A stretch of DNA of 64,000 nucleotides from contig NZ_LT906448.1 in the NCBI RefSeq assembly GCF_900186835.1, forward strand, positions 186,001 through 250,000, read 5' to 3'. The translations under genes were made by a program, and so were the position numbers. Below the pieces are notes generated by a model that saw only the letters and a program-made list of their open reading frames with translations, was not told the origin of the DNA and did not search any database. This DNA is from Pasteurella dagmatis (GTDB taxonomy: Bacteria > Pseudomonadota > Gammaproteobacteria > Enterobacterales > Pasteurellaceae). Shown piece after piece: positions 32,559 through 43,500 of this stretch. Within the stretch, counting starts at the first letter, position 1, and each line of letters starts with the position of its first letter.

Positions 32559-32599
32559 AGCGTGACAATTATCACAAAGTTGTAACTATTTTGTAATCT
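32559..32599 (+). promoter_or_regulatory. CRP site and promoter of the cstA-type gene
   Basis: CGTGA-CAATTA-TCACA at 32561-32576 matches the CRP pattern TGTGA-N6-TCACA with one difference. TAATCT at 32594-32599 is a possible -10 giving a start near 32606, so CRP would sit near -38 to -41. The leader would be about 95 nt. Control by cAMP-CRP is known for E. coli cstA. Confidence 0.65.
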
Positions 32600-32700
32600 T
32601 AATAGGGCAGATAGTTTACTTCGTTATCACAAGTGAAATAAAATACACACTGCTTTTTGTTGGTAAAATTTATTTTAATTTTTATTTAAGGTATTTAATT

Positions 32701-34248
32701 ATGTTATGGTTCTTCTTTTGCGTCGCAATATTGCTCCTAGGCTATTTTGTGTATGGTAAAGTGATTGAAAAGATTTTTGTCATCAATCCTAAAAAAACAA
32801 CACCAGCATACACAATGCAAGATGGTGTTGACTATATGCCAATGTCAACTAAGAAAATTTGGCTAATTCAATTATTAAATATTGCTGGTACAGGTCCAAT
32901 CTTTGGTCCTATACTTGGTGCATTATATGGACCTGTAGCAATGTTATGGATCGTTATCGGTTGTATCTTTGCTGGTGCGGTGCATGATTATTTCTGTGGT
33001 ATGTTAAGTGTGCGTAACGGTGGAGCATCAATGCCAACGTTAGCAGGTCGCTATTTAGGTACCCCAGTAAAATCATTCATTAACTTGCTTGCTGTTGTAT
33101 TATTACTTCTTGTGGGTGTTGTATTCGTAGCAAGCCCTGCGAAATTGTTAAGTACTATTACAATGGATAATTTAGGTGTTGTTGAAAGTGCTGGTGCAGC
33201 TGCGACGGTATTCGGTTATGATGCAGCCACTGTGCTGATTATCTGGACTGCGATTATTTTCGTTTATTACATTATTGCAACCTTATTACCAATCGATAAA
33301 ATTATCGGTCGTATTTACCCACTGTTTGGGGCATTATTACTGTTTATGACTTTTGGTATGATTTATGGTTTAGTAAGTAGTCACTTAAATTCATCAGAGC
33401 CAATAGAATTTTTCCGTACAATTGGTGGTGTAGAAACACATAAATTCTTTGAAAATTTCCAACCCAAAGGTGATGTTCCAATTTGGCCACTTTTATTCTT
33501 AACAATTTCTTGTGGTGCATTGTCTGGTTTCCATGCAACTCAAACACCATTAATGGCACGTTGTGCGCAAAATGAAAAAGAAGGTCGTTTCATTTTCTAC
33601 GGTGCGATGATTGCTGAAGGTGTGATAGCGTTAGTATGGTGTGCTGTTGGTTTAAGCTTCTATCAAGATCCAAATGAATTACAAGCAGCCATCGCTGCAG
33701 GCTCTCCATCAAAAGTAGTATATGATTCATCAATTTACTTCTTAGGTGCTATTGGTGGTGTATTTGCAATTCTTGGTGTAGTTGTATTACCAATTACTTC
33801 TGGTGACACAGCATTCCGTGCAGCACGTTTAATTATTGCAGAGTTCTTCAAATTAGAGCAAAAAACATTAGCTAAACGTTTAATTATTGCTATTCCATTA
33901 TTCGTATTAGGTTTCATTGTATCGAAAATTGACTTCAGTATATTATGGCGCTATTTCAGCTGGGCAAACCAAACAACTGCAATGGTAATGTTATGGACTG
34001 CGGCGGCTTACTTATATCGCTATAATAAATTCCATTGGATATGTACAATCCCAGCAATGTTCATCAGTGCAGTATGTTTTACATACTTAGCGTATAACAA
34101 AATTGGATTCAATCTAGATTATCAACTTTCAGTTTATATCGGTCTTGGTTTAACTCTATTCTGTGCAGTATTATTCTTCACAATGCTTAAACCTTTAGGT
34201 GATAAAGACCCAGATGCCTTAGTTGATGATTTATCTAAAAATTTTTAA
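32701..34248 (+). CDS. cstA: CstA-family carbon starvation carrier, short form
   Basis: A 515-residue inner membrane protein with about 13 helices. CstA-family proteins import pyruvate or peptides. Conserved parts are MPMSTKKIWLIQLLNIAGTG near 50, GPILGALYGPVAMLWIVIGC, FAGAVHDYFCGMLSVRNGG near 90, and GALSGFHATQTPLMARC near 275. E. coli CstA is 701 residues; this shorter form lacks much of the C-terminal part. The gene is single, with a CRP-like site before and a terminator after. The symbol follows family membership; the substrate is not proven by sequence. Confidence 0.85.
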   Translation: MLWFFFCVAILLLGYFVYGKVIEKIFVINPKKTTPAYTMQDGVDYMPMSTKKIWLIQLLNIAGTGPIFGPILGALYGPVAMLWIVIGCIFAGAVHDYFCGMLSVRNGGASMPTLAGRYLGTPVKSFINLLAVVLLLLVGVVFVASPAKLLSTITMDNLGVVESAGAAATVFGYDAATVLIIWTAIIFVYYIIATLLPIDKIIGRIYPLFGALLLFMTFGMIYGLVSSHLNSSEPIEFFRTIGGVETHKFFENFQPKGDVPIWPLLFLTISCGALSGFHATQTPLMARCAQNEKEGRFIFYGAMIAEGVIALVWCAVGLSFYQDPNELQAAIAAGSPSKVVYDSSIYFLGAIGGVFAILGVVVLPITSGDTAFRAARLIIAEFFKLEQKTLAKRLIIAIPLFVLGFIVSKIDFSILWRYFSWANQTTAMVMLWTAAAYLYRYNKFHWICTIPAMFISAVCFTYLAYNKIGFNLDYQLSVYIGLGLTLFCAVLFFTMLKPLGDKDPDALVDDLSKNF

Positions 34249-34265
34249 TAGCATATCACATTAAT

Positions 34266-34292
34266 AAAAGCTCCTTTTTGGGAGCTTTTTCC
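34266..34292 (+). terminator. cstA terminator
   Basis: AAAAGCTCC-tttttG-GGAGCTTTTT, an 8-9 base stem followed by T-rich sequence, 18 bases after the stop codon. Confidence 0.88.
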
Positions 34293-34430
34293 TTTTTAAT
34301 CTTTTGTAGAATTCCTTATTAAGTGCTTCATTTTTACATATTTTTTAATATTAAAAATATACATAACTTTACTAGCTCAAACTATAAAATTGCTTGCAAC
34401 TTGAGCAAACTAATACTAAACTTAAGAAAA

Positions 34431-34454
34431 GTGGTAAAAAGTGGAGTTTTGTGG
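34431..34454 (+). promoter_or_regulatory. MraZ operator before the dcw cluster
   Basis: GTGG occurs at 34431, 34441 and 34451, an exact 10-bp period, within the context AAGTGGTAAA, AAGTGGAGTT, TTGTGGTAAA. Three helically phased GTGG repeats are the known binding pattern of MraZ, which represses its own operon in E. coli. They lie about 65-90 bp before the mraZ start. A possible promoter (TTGCTT at 34390, TAATAC at 34411) is just upstream with short spacing. Confidence 0.82.
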
Positions 34455-34519
34455 TAAAAATTGTTTAAAGCTTCCTAAATTTAGTCACCCTATAAGGTTA
34501 AAGTTAAGGAAAGAATTCA

Positions 34520-34978
34520 ATGTTTCGTGGAGCAACAGCGGTTAATCTAGATTCGAAAGGGCGCGTAGCAATTCCAACACGTTACCGTTCTGAGATCTTA
34601 GAAGAGAGCCAAGGTTTAATGGTTTGTACTGTTGATCTTCAGCAACCTTGTTTGGTGCTATACACTTTAATAGAATGGGAAAATATAGAACAAAAGATTA
34701 AAGCATTACCTAATTTAGACCCCAATACACGAGCGTTACAACGTGTCGTGATTGGTCATGCCACTGAATGTGAATTAGATCGTGCAGGTCGTATTTTAAT
34801 TAGCCCGACTTTACGCCAACGAGTGAATCTTGAAAAAAATTTAATGCTGGTTGGGCAATTAAATAAATTTGAAATTTGGAACGAGTCCGTTTGGAATAGA
34901 CAAATTGAAGCAGATCTTGCGCTGGGTGTAAGTGAGCAATTTGCACAATCTAATGAATTAAAAATGCTGTCATTATAA
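34520..34978 (+). CDS. mraZ: Transcriptional regulator MraZ
   Basis: DNA-binding protein of the dcw cluster; a ring of subunits that binds direct repeats before its own gene. The 152-residue protein (E. coli 152) has two AbrB-like half domains: [19 protein letters not shown] at the start and [20 protein letters not shown] near 77. AAGGAAAG precedes the ATG. It opens the cluster; 119 bp with a GC-rich hairpin separate it from rsmH. Confidence 0.96.
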   Translation: MFRGATAVNLDSKGRVAIPTRYRSEILEESQGLMVCTVDLQQPCLVLYTLIEWENIEQKIKALPNLDPNTRALQRVVIGHATECELDRAGRILISPTLRQRVNLEKNLMLVGQLNKFEIWNESVWNRQIEADLALGVSEQFAQSNELKMLSL

Positions 34979-35021
34979 AGAAAGGCAACTTTCCAATAAC
35001 AGAACAGCAGCACTAGCAAAG

Positions 35022-35049
35022 GATAAGCGGCGCTTGGCGCCGCCTTATC
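35022..35049 (+). terminator. GC-rich hairpin between mraZ and rsmH
   Basis: GATAAG-CGGCGC and GCGCCG-C-CTTATC pair over 12 bases with one bulge and a three-base loop. The T-rich stretch after it is interrupted (TTATCTTAAGATTTATTTCC), so it may act as a partial terminator or mRNA processing/stability site that sets the ratio of mraZ to the rest of the cluster. Confidence 0.55.
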
Positions 35050-35097
35050 TTATCTTAAGATTTATTTCCTTTTTATTTTGTACCATTGGTAATTATT

Positions 35098-36063
35098 ATG
35101 AATAAGCAAAATACTTTTTCGTCGCCTGAACATATCACCGTTTTATTAAATGAGGCGGTCGATGGTCTTGCATTGAAAGAAAGAGGTATTTATATCGATG
35201 GTACATTTGGACGAGGTGGGCATTCTCGTTTAATTCTTTCAAAATTATCTGATAATGGTCGATTAATCGCTATCGATCGAGATCCTCGTGCGATTGCTGA
35301 AGCCAATAAAATTCAAGATGCTCGTTTTCATATTGAACATAATAGCTTCTCTGCGATTCCTGAAATTTGTGAAAAATTAGGTTTAACAGGAAAAATTGAC
35401 GGCATTTTGTTAGATCTTGGTGTTTCATCTCCACAACTTGACGAAGCGGAGCGTGGTTTCAGTTTTATGAAAGATGGTCCACTGGATATGCGTATGGACA
35501 CGACTCAAGGGCTGTCGGCAAGTGAATGGTTACAACAAGTCTCTGAATCCGATTTGGCTTGGGTGTTAAAAACATTTGGTGAAGAGCGTTTTGCAAAACG
35601 TATCGCAAGCGCGATTGTGAATTACAACAAAAGTGCGCAGCAAAATGGTAGCGGACCTCTTACTCGTACGTTGCAACTGGCTGAATTAATTGCGCAGTCA
35701 GTGCCTTTTAAAGATAAACATAAACATCCTGCGACACGTAGCTTCCAAGCAATTCGTATTTTTATTAATGCGGAATTAGATGAATTAGAAAGTGTCTTGC
35801 AATCTGCATTAAGTGTATTAGCACCAGAAGGTCGTTTGTCGATTATTAGTTTCCATTCTTTAGAAGATCGTATGGTGAAACATTTTATGCGTAAGCAGAG
35901 TAAGGGTGAAAGTCTTCCGAAAGGATTACCGTTACGTGAAGATCAAATAAAACGTTCACAAACTTTAAAAACGATTGGAAAAGCAATTATGCCGAGCGAA
36001 GAGGAACAAGCGAATAATCCTCGTTCTCGCAGTGCAGTGCTACGTGTTGCGGAGAAAATCTAA
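35098..36063 (+). CDS. rsmH: 16S rRNA m4C1402 methyltransferase RsmH
   Basis: N4-methylates C1402 of 16S rRNA in the P site (former MraW). The 321-residue protein has the SAM site [16 protein letters not shown] near 38, [20 protein letters not shown] near 102, and [20 protein letters not shown] near 245. I chose the ATG at 35098 giving MNKQNTF; an ATG at 35086 would add four residues, with no better ribosome site. Its stop overlaps the ftsL start by one base (TAATG). Confidence 0.96.
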   Translation: MNKQNTFSSPEHITVLLNEAVDGLALKERGIYIDGTFGRGGHSRLILSKLSDNGRLIAIDRDPRAIAEANKIQDARFHIEHNSFSAIPEICEKLGLTGKIDGILLDLGVSSPQLDEAERGFSFMKDGPLDMRMDTTQGLSASEWLQQVSESDLAWVLKTFGEERFAKRIASAIVNYNKSAQQNGSGPLTRTLQLAELIAQSVPFKDKHKHPATRSFQAIRIFINAELDELESVLQSALSVLAPEGRLSIISFHSLEDRMVKHFMRKQSKGESLPKGLPLREDQIKRSQTLKTIGKAIMPSEEEQANNPRSRSAVLRVAEKI

Positions 36064-36380
36064 TGTTAGAAAACAATACACGTTATCCACTACATCACAT
36101 TATTATCGAAGATTTATTCAGTGCAAATAAGATTGTTATTGCATTGTTGTTTGCGATTGTGGTGACTGCATTAGGTACAGTTTGGCTAACCCACCAAACT
36201 CGTATTTTAGTTGCAGAAAATGGGCAATTAATTGTTGCTCATCAATCATTAGAAAATGAATTTTTAAACTTGAAATTAGAGGAAGCAACACAAAGTGATA
36301 ACACCCGAATTGAAGCGATAGCGCATCAATTAGGTATGAAGCGTGTACAACCAGAACAAGAAGTGTTGATCGTTGAGTAA
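36063..36380 (+). CDS. ftsL: Cell division protein FtsL
   Basis: Small bitopic membrane protein that forms the FtsQLB complex and activates FtsWI. The 105-residue protein has a short cytoplasmic tail, one membrane helix (IVIALLFAIVVTALGTVWLT, about 25-45) and a periplasmic coiled coil (about 50-85, with NGQLIVAHQSLENEFLNLKL), ending in RIEAIAHQLGMKRVQPEQE, which matches the family C-terminus. Its start overlaps rsmH and ftsI follows after 17 bp. Confidence 0.93.
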   Translation: MLENNTRYPLHHIIIEDLFSANKIVIALLFAIVVTALGTVWLTHQTRILVAENGQLIVAHQSLENEFLNLKLEEATQSDNTRIEAIAHQLGMKRVQPEQEVLIVE

Positions 36381-36397
36381 GAGTTTAGGGTGGTAGT

Positions 36398-38206
36398 ATG
36401 GTTAAATTTAATACAACAAAAAAAACGAAAAAAATAAAAAATACCAAAGCCGAAGCCATTAAGCCAAATAAACCGAAAGTGGTTTATGAAAAGAGTTTTT
36501 TAAAAACACGTTATATTTTTTCTTTATTTGCAATTTTAGTGTGCTTAACTGCATTAATCGCAAAAGCGGCTTATGTTCAAATCGTAAACTCCGATTCATT
36601 AACAGATGAAGCGGATAAGCGTTCTTTACGCACTCAAGAAATTCAATCTACACGTGGTGCAATTCTCGATCGCCACGGTCAGCTATTATCGGTAAGTGTA
36701 CCAATGTACTCTATTGTTGCCGATCCAAAATTCATTTTTGAAGAAAACTCCTTAAAAGATAAAGAACGTTGGAAAGCGCTATCTGATGTATTGGATATTT
36801 CACATAACGAAATGTCAAAACGTATTGAGAAAAATCCAAAAGCACGCTTTGTTTATTTATCTCGCCAAGTTTCACCGACGGTGGCTGATTATGTTAAACA
36901 ATTAAAAATTAAAGGAATTACTTTAAAAACTGAACATCGCCGTTTTTACCCACGTGTGGAAGAGGCTGCACATTTAATTGGTTATACAAACATAGATGGT
37001 GAGGGAATCGAAGGTATTGAAAAAAGCTTCAACTCACTGCTTATTGGTAAATCGGGTTCTCGCACTGTCCGTAAAGATAAATATGGCAATATCGTTGAAA
37101 ATATTGCTGATATCAAAAAATATGATGCTCAAGATGTGACTTTAAGTATTGATGAGAAGTTACAGTCAATGGTTTACCGTGAAATTAAGAAAGCTGTAGC
37201 AGAAAATAAAGCAGAGTCTGGCACTGCGGTACTTGTAGATGTGCGCACAGGTGAAGTGTTAGCAATGGCAAATGCGCCTTCTTATAACCCAAATAATCGA
37301 GTGGGGACAAAAGCGGAGTTAATGCGTAATCGTGCTATTACTGATACCTTCGAACCTGGTTCAACAGTAAAACCTTTTGTTGTCTTAGCTGCACTTCAAC
37401 GAGGTGTTGTAAAACGTAATGAAGTGATTAATACGGGCCCATTGGTGTTAAATGGACACGAAATTCGTGATGTTGCACCTAGAGATCAATTAACCCTTGA
37501 TGGAATTTTAGAAAACTCAAGTAACCGTGGTGTGAGTCGTTTAGCATTGCGTATGCCACCATCTGCATTAATGGATACTTACTTAAGTGCAGGTTTAGGT
37601 AAACCAACAGATTTAGGGTTGATTGGTGAGCAATCTGGTTTATTAAATGCCAATCGTAAACGTTGGTCTGATATTGAACGTGCAAACGTGGCTTATGGAT
37701 ACGGTATCAATGCGACCCCATTACAAATTGCACGTGCTTATGTGACTTTGGGTAGTTTTGGTATTTATCGTCCACTTTCTATTACTAAAGTTGACCCACC
37801 TGTGATTGGACAACGCGTGTATTCAGAAAAGATTACTCGTGACGTAGTCAATATGATGGAAAAAGTGGCAATCAAGAATAAACGTGCAATGGTTGATGGA
37901 TATCGGGTAGGTATAAAAACGGGAACTGCCAAAAAATTAGAAAATGGTCGCTATGTGGATAAATATATTGCGTATACCGCAGGTGTGGCGCCAGTTTCTG
38001 ATCCTCGTTATGCTTTAATTGTGCTAATTAATGATCCACAAGCAGGACAATATTATGGTGGTGCAATTTCAGCGCCAGTATTCTCCAGTATTATGGGCTA
38101 CGCATTACGTGCAAATAACGTGCCACCAGATGCTATGCCACAAGAGAAAACGGCAAAACGTGTAGTGCGTTTAAGTCAAGATAACAATCAACCTAAAATA
38201 AACTAA
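36398..38206 (+). CDS. ftsI: Septal peptidoglycan transpeptidase FtsI (PBP3)
   Basis: Class B penicillin-binding protein that cross-links septal peptidoglycan with FtsW. The 602-residue protein has a lysine-rich cytoplasmic N-terminus, an anchor helix ([20 protein letters not shown], about 32-52), a pedestal domain and the transpeptidase domain. Active-site motifs: STVK near 322, SSN near 375, KTGT at 507-510. At the sites numbered 517 and 526 in Haemophilus influenzae PBP3 it has K512 and D521. The membrane anchor and length (E. coli 588) are normal. It is co-transcribed within the cluster. Confidence 0.97.
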   Translation: MVKFNTTKKTKKIKNTKAEAIKPNKPKVVYEKSFLKTRYIFSLFAILVCLTALIAKAAYVQIVNSDSLTDEADKRSLRTQEIQSTRGAILDRHGQLLSVSVPMYSIVADPKFIFEENSLKDKERWKALSDVLDISHNEMSKRIEKNPKARFVYLSRQVSPTVADYVKQLKIKGITLKTEHRRFYPRVEEAAHLIGYTNIDGEGIEGIEKSFNSLLIGKSGSRTVRKDKYGNIVENIADIKKYDAQDVTLSIDEKLQSMVYREIKKAVAENKAESGTAVLVDVRTGEVLAMANAPSYNPNNRVGTKAELMRNRAITDTFEPGSTVKPFVVLAALQRGVVKRNEVINTGPLVLNGHEIRDVAPRDQLTLDGILENSSNRGVSRLALRMPPSALMDTYLSAGLGKPTDLGLIGEQSGLLNANRKRWSDIERANVAYGYGINATPLQIARAYVTLGSFGIYRPLSITKVDPPVIGQRVYSEKITRDVVNMMEKVAIKNKRAMVDGYRVGIKTGTAKKLENGRYVDKYIAYTAGVAPVSDPRYALIVLINDPQAGQYYGGAISAPVFSSIMGYALRANNVPPDAMPQEKTAKRVVRLSQDNNQPKIN

Positions 38207-38215
38207 GAAAAAATT

Positions 38216-39697
38216 ATGCAAAAATTGACCGCACTTTTGGGACAAGCGATTGTCCCAAAAACGATTAAATTGACTGAAATGATTTTAGACAGCCGCACGG
38301 CAGAGCCAGGCTGTCTTTTTGTTGCTTTGAAAGGTCATCAAGTTGACGGAAGACAATATATTTCACAAGCGATTGAGAAAGGTGCAAGCGCAGTCTTGTC
38401 AGAAGCAGATAATGCAGATCAGCATTTACAAATTGAATGGCACCAAGATGTGCCAGTAATCCAATTTTATCAGCTTGCACAACGTTTATCTGAAATTGCA
38501 GATCATTTTTATCTTTATCCATCAGATAAATTAACTTTAATTGGTGTAACAGGGACTAATGGTAAAACCACGATATCGCAATTATTAGCACAATGGACAA
38601 AATTACTTGGGCATACTAGTGCAGTAATGGGCACTATTGGTAATGGTTTATTTGGTCAAGTTAAAGAGGCAGCAAATACAACAGGATCTGCTGTTGAAAT
38701 TCAATCATCATTAGCGAAGTTTCTTGAACAAGGTTCAGATTTTGTAGCAATTGAAGTCTCTTCACATGGTTTAGTGCAACATCGTGTTGAAGCTTTAGAT
38801 TTTGATGTGGCGATTTTCACCAATTTAAGCCGCGATCATCTTGATTACCATTTAACAATGGAAAATTATGCAGCTGCAAAAAAACGTTTATTTACTGAAT
38901 TAAAACCAAAACACCAAATCATCAATGCGGATGATCCTGTCGGCGTAGAGTGGTTGGCGGAATTAGGTAGCGCAGTTGCAGTCAGTTGTAGAGAAGATTT
39001 TCATCCCACTCAGAAAAAATGGTTAAAAGCAACGAAGATAACATTTAACAACAAAGGTGCGCATATTCAATTTGAATCGAGTTGGGGTAATGGCGAGTTG
39101 CACAGCGGATTAATTGGTGAATTTAATGTAAGTAATCTATTGTTGGTTTTTGCGACATTGCTATCACTTGATTACGATTTTGATGAACTTTTACGAACCG
39201 CTTCGAGTCTTACTGGTGTATGCGGAAGAATGGAAATGCTTACTCAAAGCAACCAACCAACCGCAATTGTAGACTATGCACACACGCCTGATGCGTTAGA
39301 AAAAGCACTCCAAGCTGCGCGTTTACATTGCCAAGGTCAATTATGGTGTGTGTTTGGTTGTGGCGGAGATCGTGATACAGGTAAACGCCCTTTAATGGCA
39401 CATATTGCAGAACGTTTGGCAGATAAAGTGATTGTGACGGATGATAACCCTAGAACTGAAGCGGCTGAGAAAATTATGCAAGATATTTTGCTCGGTTTTG
39501 AGGATCAAAGTGCGGTCAAGATTTTACACGATCGTGAGCAAGCTATAGCATTTGCGATTGAACAAGCTGACCCTGAAGATACGATTTTAATCGCAGGAAA
39601 AGGACATGAAGATTACCAGATCATTGGTAAACAAAAACACCATTTCTCTGATCAGGAAATGGTAAAGAAATATTTTGATGTGAGTCGGTATGCTTAA
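38216..39697 (+). CDS. murE: UDP-MurNAc-L-Ala-D-Glu:meso-DAP ligase MurE
   Basis: Adds the third residue of the peptidoglycan stem peptide. The 493-residue protein (E. coli 495) has the ATP site [10 protein letters not shown] near 107, the conserved [14 protein letters not shown] near 180, and DDNPRTE near 407, the motif that recognises meso-diaminopimelate rather than lysine. An uptake core lies at codons 5-7. It overlaps murF by eight bases. The DAP it uses is supplied by the DapE pathway encoded near 57 kb. Confidence 0.97.
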   Translation: MQKLTALLGQAIVPKTIKLTEMILDSRTAEPGCLFVALKGHQVDGRQYISQAIEKGASAVLSEADNADQHLQIEWHQDVPVIQFYQLAQRLSEIADHFYLYPSDKLTLIGVTGTNGKTTISQLLAQWTKLLGHTSAVMGTIGNGLFGQVKEAANTTGSAVEIQSSLAKFLEQGSDFVAIEVSSHGLVQHRVEALDFDVAIFTNLSRDHLDYHLTMENYAAAKKRLFTELKPKHQIINADDPVGVEWLAELGSAVAVSCREDFHPTQKKWLKATKITFNNKGAHIQFESSWGNGELHSGLIGEFNVSNLLLVFATLLSLDYDFDELLRTASSLTGVCGRMEMLTQSNQPTAIVDYAHTPDALEKALQAARLHCQGQLWCVFGCGGDRDTGKRPLMAHIAERLADKVIVTDDNPRTEAAEKIMQDILLGFEDQSAVKILHDREQAIAFAIEQADPEDTILIAGKGHEDYQIIGKQKHHFSDQEMVKKYFDVSRYA

Positions 39698-41075
39698 ATT
39701 AAATACGCAAAAACTAGCAGAAATTTTAAATGCAAAGCTTGTCGGGAATGGCTTAGTAGAAGTTGAAAATATCAGTACAGATACACGTAAAATGGTTGTA
39801 AACAGTCTGTTCTTTGCGTTAAAAGGTGAAAATTTTGATGCTCACCATTATTTAGATAAAGCCGTAGCCCAAGGTGCGGTTGCATTAGTTGTACAAAAAA
39901 TAAACTCCCATTTAGATGTACCACAGTTAGTAGTAGAAGATACAAAAATAGCACTTGGTGAACTAGCAAAATGGGTGCGAGAAACCGTTAATCCTCTTGT
40001 TGTAGCCATGACGGGCTCTTCTGGCAAAACGACAGTGAAAGAAATGACCGCAAGTATTTTGCAAAAAAGTGCGGTCAATTCTGATACAGTTTTGTTTACT
40101 GAAGGCAATTTTAATAATGATATTGGCGTGCCACTCACATTATTACGTTTAACGCCAGAGCACCAATTTGCAGTGATTGAACTTGGTGCAAATCACCAAG
40201 GTGAAATAGCCTATACTACTTCATTGGCAAAACCAGATGTTGCATTAGTTAATAATGTTGCTGCTGCGCATTTAGAAGGTTTTGGTAGTATTGAAGGTGT
40301 AGCGCAAGCAAAAGGTGAAATTTATCGAGGGTTGCCTGCTTCTGGTGTGGCAATCATCAATAAAGAACATAATTATTCAATAAAATGGGCTCAAGAAATC
40401 GGTGAGCGAGCAATACAATATTTTGCTTATCAAGATGCGACTGCGGATTTTTATGCAGATAATGTGCAATTTAATGAATCAGGTTCTGAATTTGAATTAC
40501 ATACACCACAAGGACAGATTCACATTAGCTTGCCTTATTTAGGTGAACATAATGTGAAAAATGCCTTGGCTGCGACTGCACTTGCGATGAATGTAGGAGC
40601 ATCTTTAACACAAGTAAAAAAAGGGCTTGAGATGCGTTCACAAGTGAAAGGGCGTTTATTCCCAATTCAACCTTGTGAAAATTTGTTGTTACTAGATGAT
40701 ACTTATAATGCGAATGTGGATTCATTGCAGTCTGCAATTAGCGTTTTGCAAAAATATTCAGCCTTTCGTATTTTAATTGTTGGAGATATGGCTGAATTAG
40801 GCGAAAATAGTCAACTTTGCCATCAGCAAGTGGCAGATTATGCAAAATCTGCAGATTTAGATCTTGTCTTATCTTTTGGCACAGAAAGTGCAGTCATTTC
40901 TCAGGCAAATTTAGGGCAACATTTTACAGATAAAGCTACGTTATGTGCTTATGTAAAGCCGTTAATTGAACAAAAATTAAAAGAAAATCAGAAAGTCGTC
41001 ATATTGGCGAAAGGATCGCGTCGAATGAAAATGGAGGACGTGATTAATTCTTTGAAGGAAACCTTTGTATGTTAG
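39690..41075 (+). CDS. murF: UDP-MurNAc-tripeptide:D-Ala-D-Ala ligase MurF
   Basis: Adds the D-Ala-D-Ala dipeptide to complete the stem peptide. The 461-residue protein has the Mur ligase ATP motif [13 protein letters not shown] near 109, [13 protein letters not shown] near 163, [13 protein letters not shown] near 190 and [13 protein letters not shown] near 332. It overlaps murE by eight bases and mraY by seven, so the three are translationally coupled. Confidence 0.97.
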   Translation: MLKLNTQKLAEILNAKLVGNGLVEVENISTDTRKMVVNSLFFALKGENFDAHHYLDKAVAQGAVALVVQKINSHLDVPQLVVEDTKIALGELAKWVRETVNPLVVAMTGSSGKTTVKEMTASILQKSAVNSDTVLFTEGNFNNDIGVPLTLLRLTPEHQFAVIELGANHQGEIAYTTSLAKPDVALVNNVAAAHLEGFGSIEGVAQAKGEIYRGLPASGVAIINKEHNYSIKWAQEIGERAIQYFAYQDATADFYADNVQFNESGSEFELHTPQGQIHISLPYLGEHNVKNALAATALAMNVGASLTQVKKGLEMRSQVKGRLFPIQPCENLLLLDDTYNANVDSLQSAISVLQKYSAFRILIVGDMAELGENSQLCHQQVADYAKSADLDLVLSFGTESAVISQANLGQHFTDKATLCAYVKPLIEQKLKENQKVVILAKGSRRMKMEDVINSLKETFVC

Positions 41076-42151
41076 TTTGGCTCGGTGAGTTTTTACAACA
41101 ATATTATAGTGGATTTAACGTCATTTCTTATATTACAGTTCGTGCAATTTTAGCATTGTTAACCGCACTTCTAGTCTCACTGTGGGTTGGTCCAAAAGTC
41201 ATTCGTCGTTTACAAGTGTTGAAATTTGGTCAAGAAGTACGTAATGACGGACCTGAAAGCCATTTTAGCAAACGTGGTACGCCAACAATGGGTGGCATTA
41301 TGATTTTGTTTGCTATTACTGTGAGTACTTTCTTATGGGCAAACTTAGCTAATCCTTATGTCTGGTTCAGTTTGTTTGTATTACTTGGTTATGGTGCTGT
41401 GGGTTTTGTTGATGATTATCGTAAAATTACACGTAAAAATACAGATGGTTTAGTAGCTCGTTGGAAGTATTTTTGGCTGTCTTTTATCGCATTAATTGCA
41501 GTATTTGGAATGTATGCTATAGGAAAAGATACTGATGCAACTCGCCTTGTTGTTCCATTCTTCAAAGAAATTATGCCACAATTGGGTTTATTTTATATCG
41601 TCTTAGCTTATTTCGTGATTGTTGGCACAAGTAACGCTGTAAACTTAACTGATGGTTTAGATGGTCTCGCTATAATGCCGACAGTGCTTGTTGCAGGTGC
41701 TTTTGCGCTAATCGCTTGGGCAACAGGTAACGTGAATTTTGCAGATTATTTACATATCCCATATATTAAATTTAGCGCTGAGTTAGTTGTATTTTGTACC
41801 GCAATTGTGGGAGCTGGTTTAGGGTTCTTATGGTTTAACACGTATCCTGCACAAGTTTTTATGGGCGATGTTGGCTCATTAGCATTAGGTGGTGCATTAG
41901 GTGTGGTTGCAGTGTTAGTACGTCAAGAGTTCTTGCTTGTGATTATGGGCGGGGTGTTTGTAGTAGAAACGCTATCTGTAATTTTACAAGTAGGCTCATA
42001 TAAATTACGTAAGCAACGTATTTTCCGTATGGCACCTATTCATCATCATTTTGAATTGAAAGGCTGGCCTGAGCCACGTGTAATAGTTAGATTTTGGATT
42101 ATTTCCTTAATGCTGGTGCTGATTGGCTTAGTGACATTAAAACTGCGTTAA
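41069..42151 (+). CDS. mraY: Phospho-MurNAc-pentapeptide transferase MraY
   Basis: Membrane enzyme that transfers phospho-MurNAc-pentapeptide to undecaprenyl phosphate, making lipid I. The 360-residue protein (E. coli 360) has ten helices and the conserved aspartates: [13 protein letters not shown] near 113-125, [11 protein letters not shown] near 192, and [12 protein letters not shown] near 267, then the histidine loop [13 protein letters not shown] near 320. It is the first membrane step in the cluster. Confidence 0.97.
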   Translation: MLVWLGEFLQQYYSGFNVISYITVRAILALLTALLVSLWVGPKVIRRLQVLKFGQEVRNDGPESHFSKRGTPTMGGIMILFAITVSTFLWANLANPYVWFSLFVLLGYGAVGFVDDYRKITRKNTDGLVARWKYFWLSFIALIAVFGMYAIGKDTDATRLVVPFFKEIMPQLGLFYIVLAYFVIVGTSNAVNLTDGLDGLAIMPTVLVAGAFALIAWATGNVNFADYLHIPYIKFSAELVVFCTAIVGAGLGFLWFNTYPAQVFMGDVGSLALGGALGVVAVLVRQEFLLVIMGGVFVVETLSVILQVGSYKLRKQRIFRMAPIHHHFELKGWPEPRVIVRFWIISLMLVLIGLVTLKLR

Positions 42152-42176
42152 AAATAATAAAGATAGAGAAAAACCT

Positions 42177-43481
42177 ATGCAAACCTCATATCAAAACAAG
42201 AGAATCACTGTTATTGGGCTAGGAAAAACAGGGTTATCCTGTGTAGATTTTTTATTAGCAAAACAAGCCAATGTACGCGTAATTGATACTCGTAAAAATC
42301 CAACTGGTACAGATAAATTGCCAACAAATGTGCCGTTGCATAAGGGGAGTTTAAATCAAGATTGGTTGTTAGATAGTGATTTAATTGTGGTTAGCCCAGG
42401 GATTGCGATTAAAACACCTGAAATTCAGACCGCACTTTCTGCAGGTGTTAAGGTTATAGGCGACATTGAGTTGTTTTGTCGTGAAGCAAGTAAGCCAATT
42501 ATTGCGATTACAGGCTCAAACGGTAAAAGTACAGTGACCACATTAGTCTATGAAATGGCAAAAGCCTCAGGCTTAAAAGTTGGAATGGGGGGAAATATTG
42601 GTATTCCCGCTTTATCTTTATTAGAACAAAATTATGATCTTTATGTGTTAGAGCTATCAAGCTTCCAATTAGAAACCACATACAGCTTAAAAGCTACTTC
42701 AGCTACCGTATTGAATGTCACAGAAGATCATATGGATCGTTATATTGATTTAGAAGATTATCGCCAAGCAAAATTAAGAATTTATCATAATGCAAAAACA
42801 GCAATTGTAAACACAGAAGACCCATTAACTACAATAGATAGCCTCAAAAGTGCGGTTAGTTTTGGTGAAGAAAATTCAGATTACTGGCTAAAAACTGAAA
42901 ACGGTAAACAATATTTTATGGCAAAAAATGAAATGATTTTGCCTTGTGATGAAATTAAGTTAGTTGGTCGCCATAATTATATGAATGTATTAGCTGCTAT
43001 TGCATTAGCACAAGCAGCAAATGTTTCTTTAGAGGGAATTCGTACTGCTCTACGTGAATTTTCGGGTTTAGATCACCGTTTCCAATTGGCTCATTTTGCC
43101 AATGGTGTTTATTGGATCAATGATTCGAAAGCAACTAATGTGGGTAGCACTGTCGCAGCATTAACAGGTCTACAAGTAGCGGGGCATTTGCATTTATTAT
43201 TAGGTGGTGATGGTAAAGAGGCAGACTTTTCAGAATTATCTACATTAATTCAGCAACCACATATTTATTGTTATTGTTTTGGTAAAGATGGTGCACAGTT
43301 GGCAAAACTAAGCCAACAAAGTCAATTATTTGACACAATGGAACAAGCTATTAATGCATTACGCCCAAATTTAAAAGAGGGTGATATGGTTTTACTTTCA
43401 CCAGCTTGTGCAAGTTTAGATCAATTTACGAGCTTTGAACAACGTGGTGATGAATTTACTCGTTTAGCAAAATTAAGTTAG
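42177..43481 (+). CDS. murD: UDP-MurNAc-L-alanine:D-glutamate ligase MurD
   Basis: Adds D-glutamate as the second stem residue. The 434-residue protein (E. coli 438) shows an N-terminal Rossmann part ([19 protein letters not shown]), the ATP motif [14 protein letters not shown] near 110, [14 protein letters not shown] near 158, [10 protein letters not shown] near 180 and [13 protein letters not shown] near 315. TAGAGAAA precedes the start. It lies between mraY and ftsW with short gaps. Confidence 0.96.
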   Translation: MQTSYQNKRITVIGLGKTGLSCVDFLLAKQANVRVIDTRKNPTGTDKLPTNVPLHKGSLNQDWLLDSDLIVVSPGIAIKTPEIQTALSAGVKVIGDIELFCREASKPIIAITGSNGKSTVTTLVYEMAKASGLKVGMGGNIGIPALSLLEQNYDLYVLELSSFQLETTYSLKATSATVLNVTEDHMDRYIDLEDYRQAKLRIYHNAKTAIVNTEDPLTTIDSLKSAVSFGEENSDYWLKTENGKQYFMAKNEMILPCDEIKLVGRHNYMNVLAAIALAQAANVSLEGIRTALREFSGLDHRFQLAHFANGVYWINDSKATNVGSTVAALTGLQVAGHLHLLLGGDGKEADFSELSTLIQQPHIYCYCFGKDGAQLAKLSQQSQLFDTMEQAINALRPNLKEGDMVLLSPACASLDQFTSFEQRGDEFTRLAKLS

Positions 43482-43500
43482 AGAAATTAGGTAGTTAACA

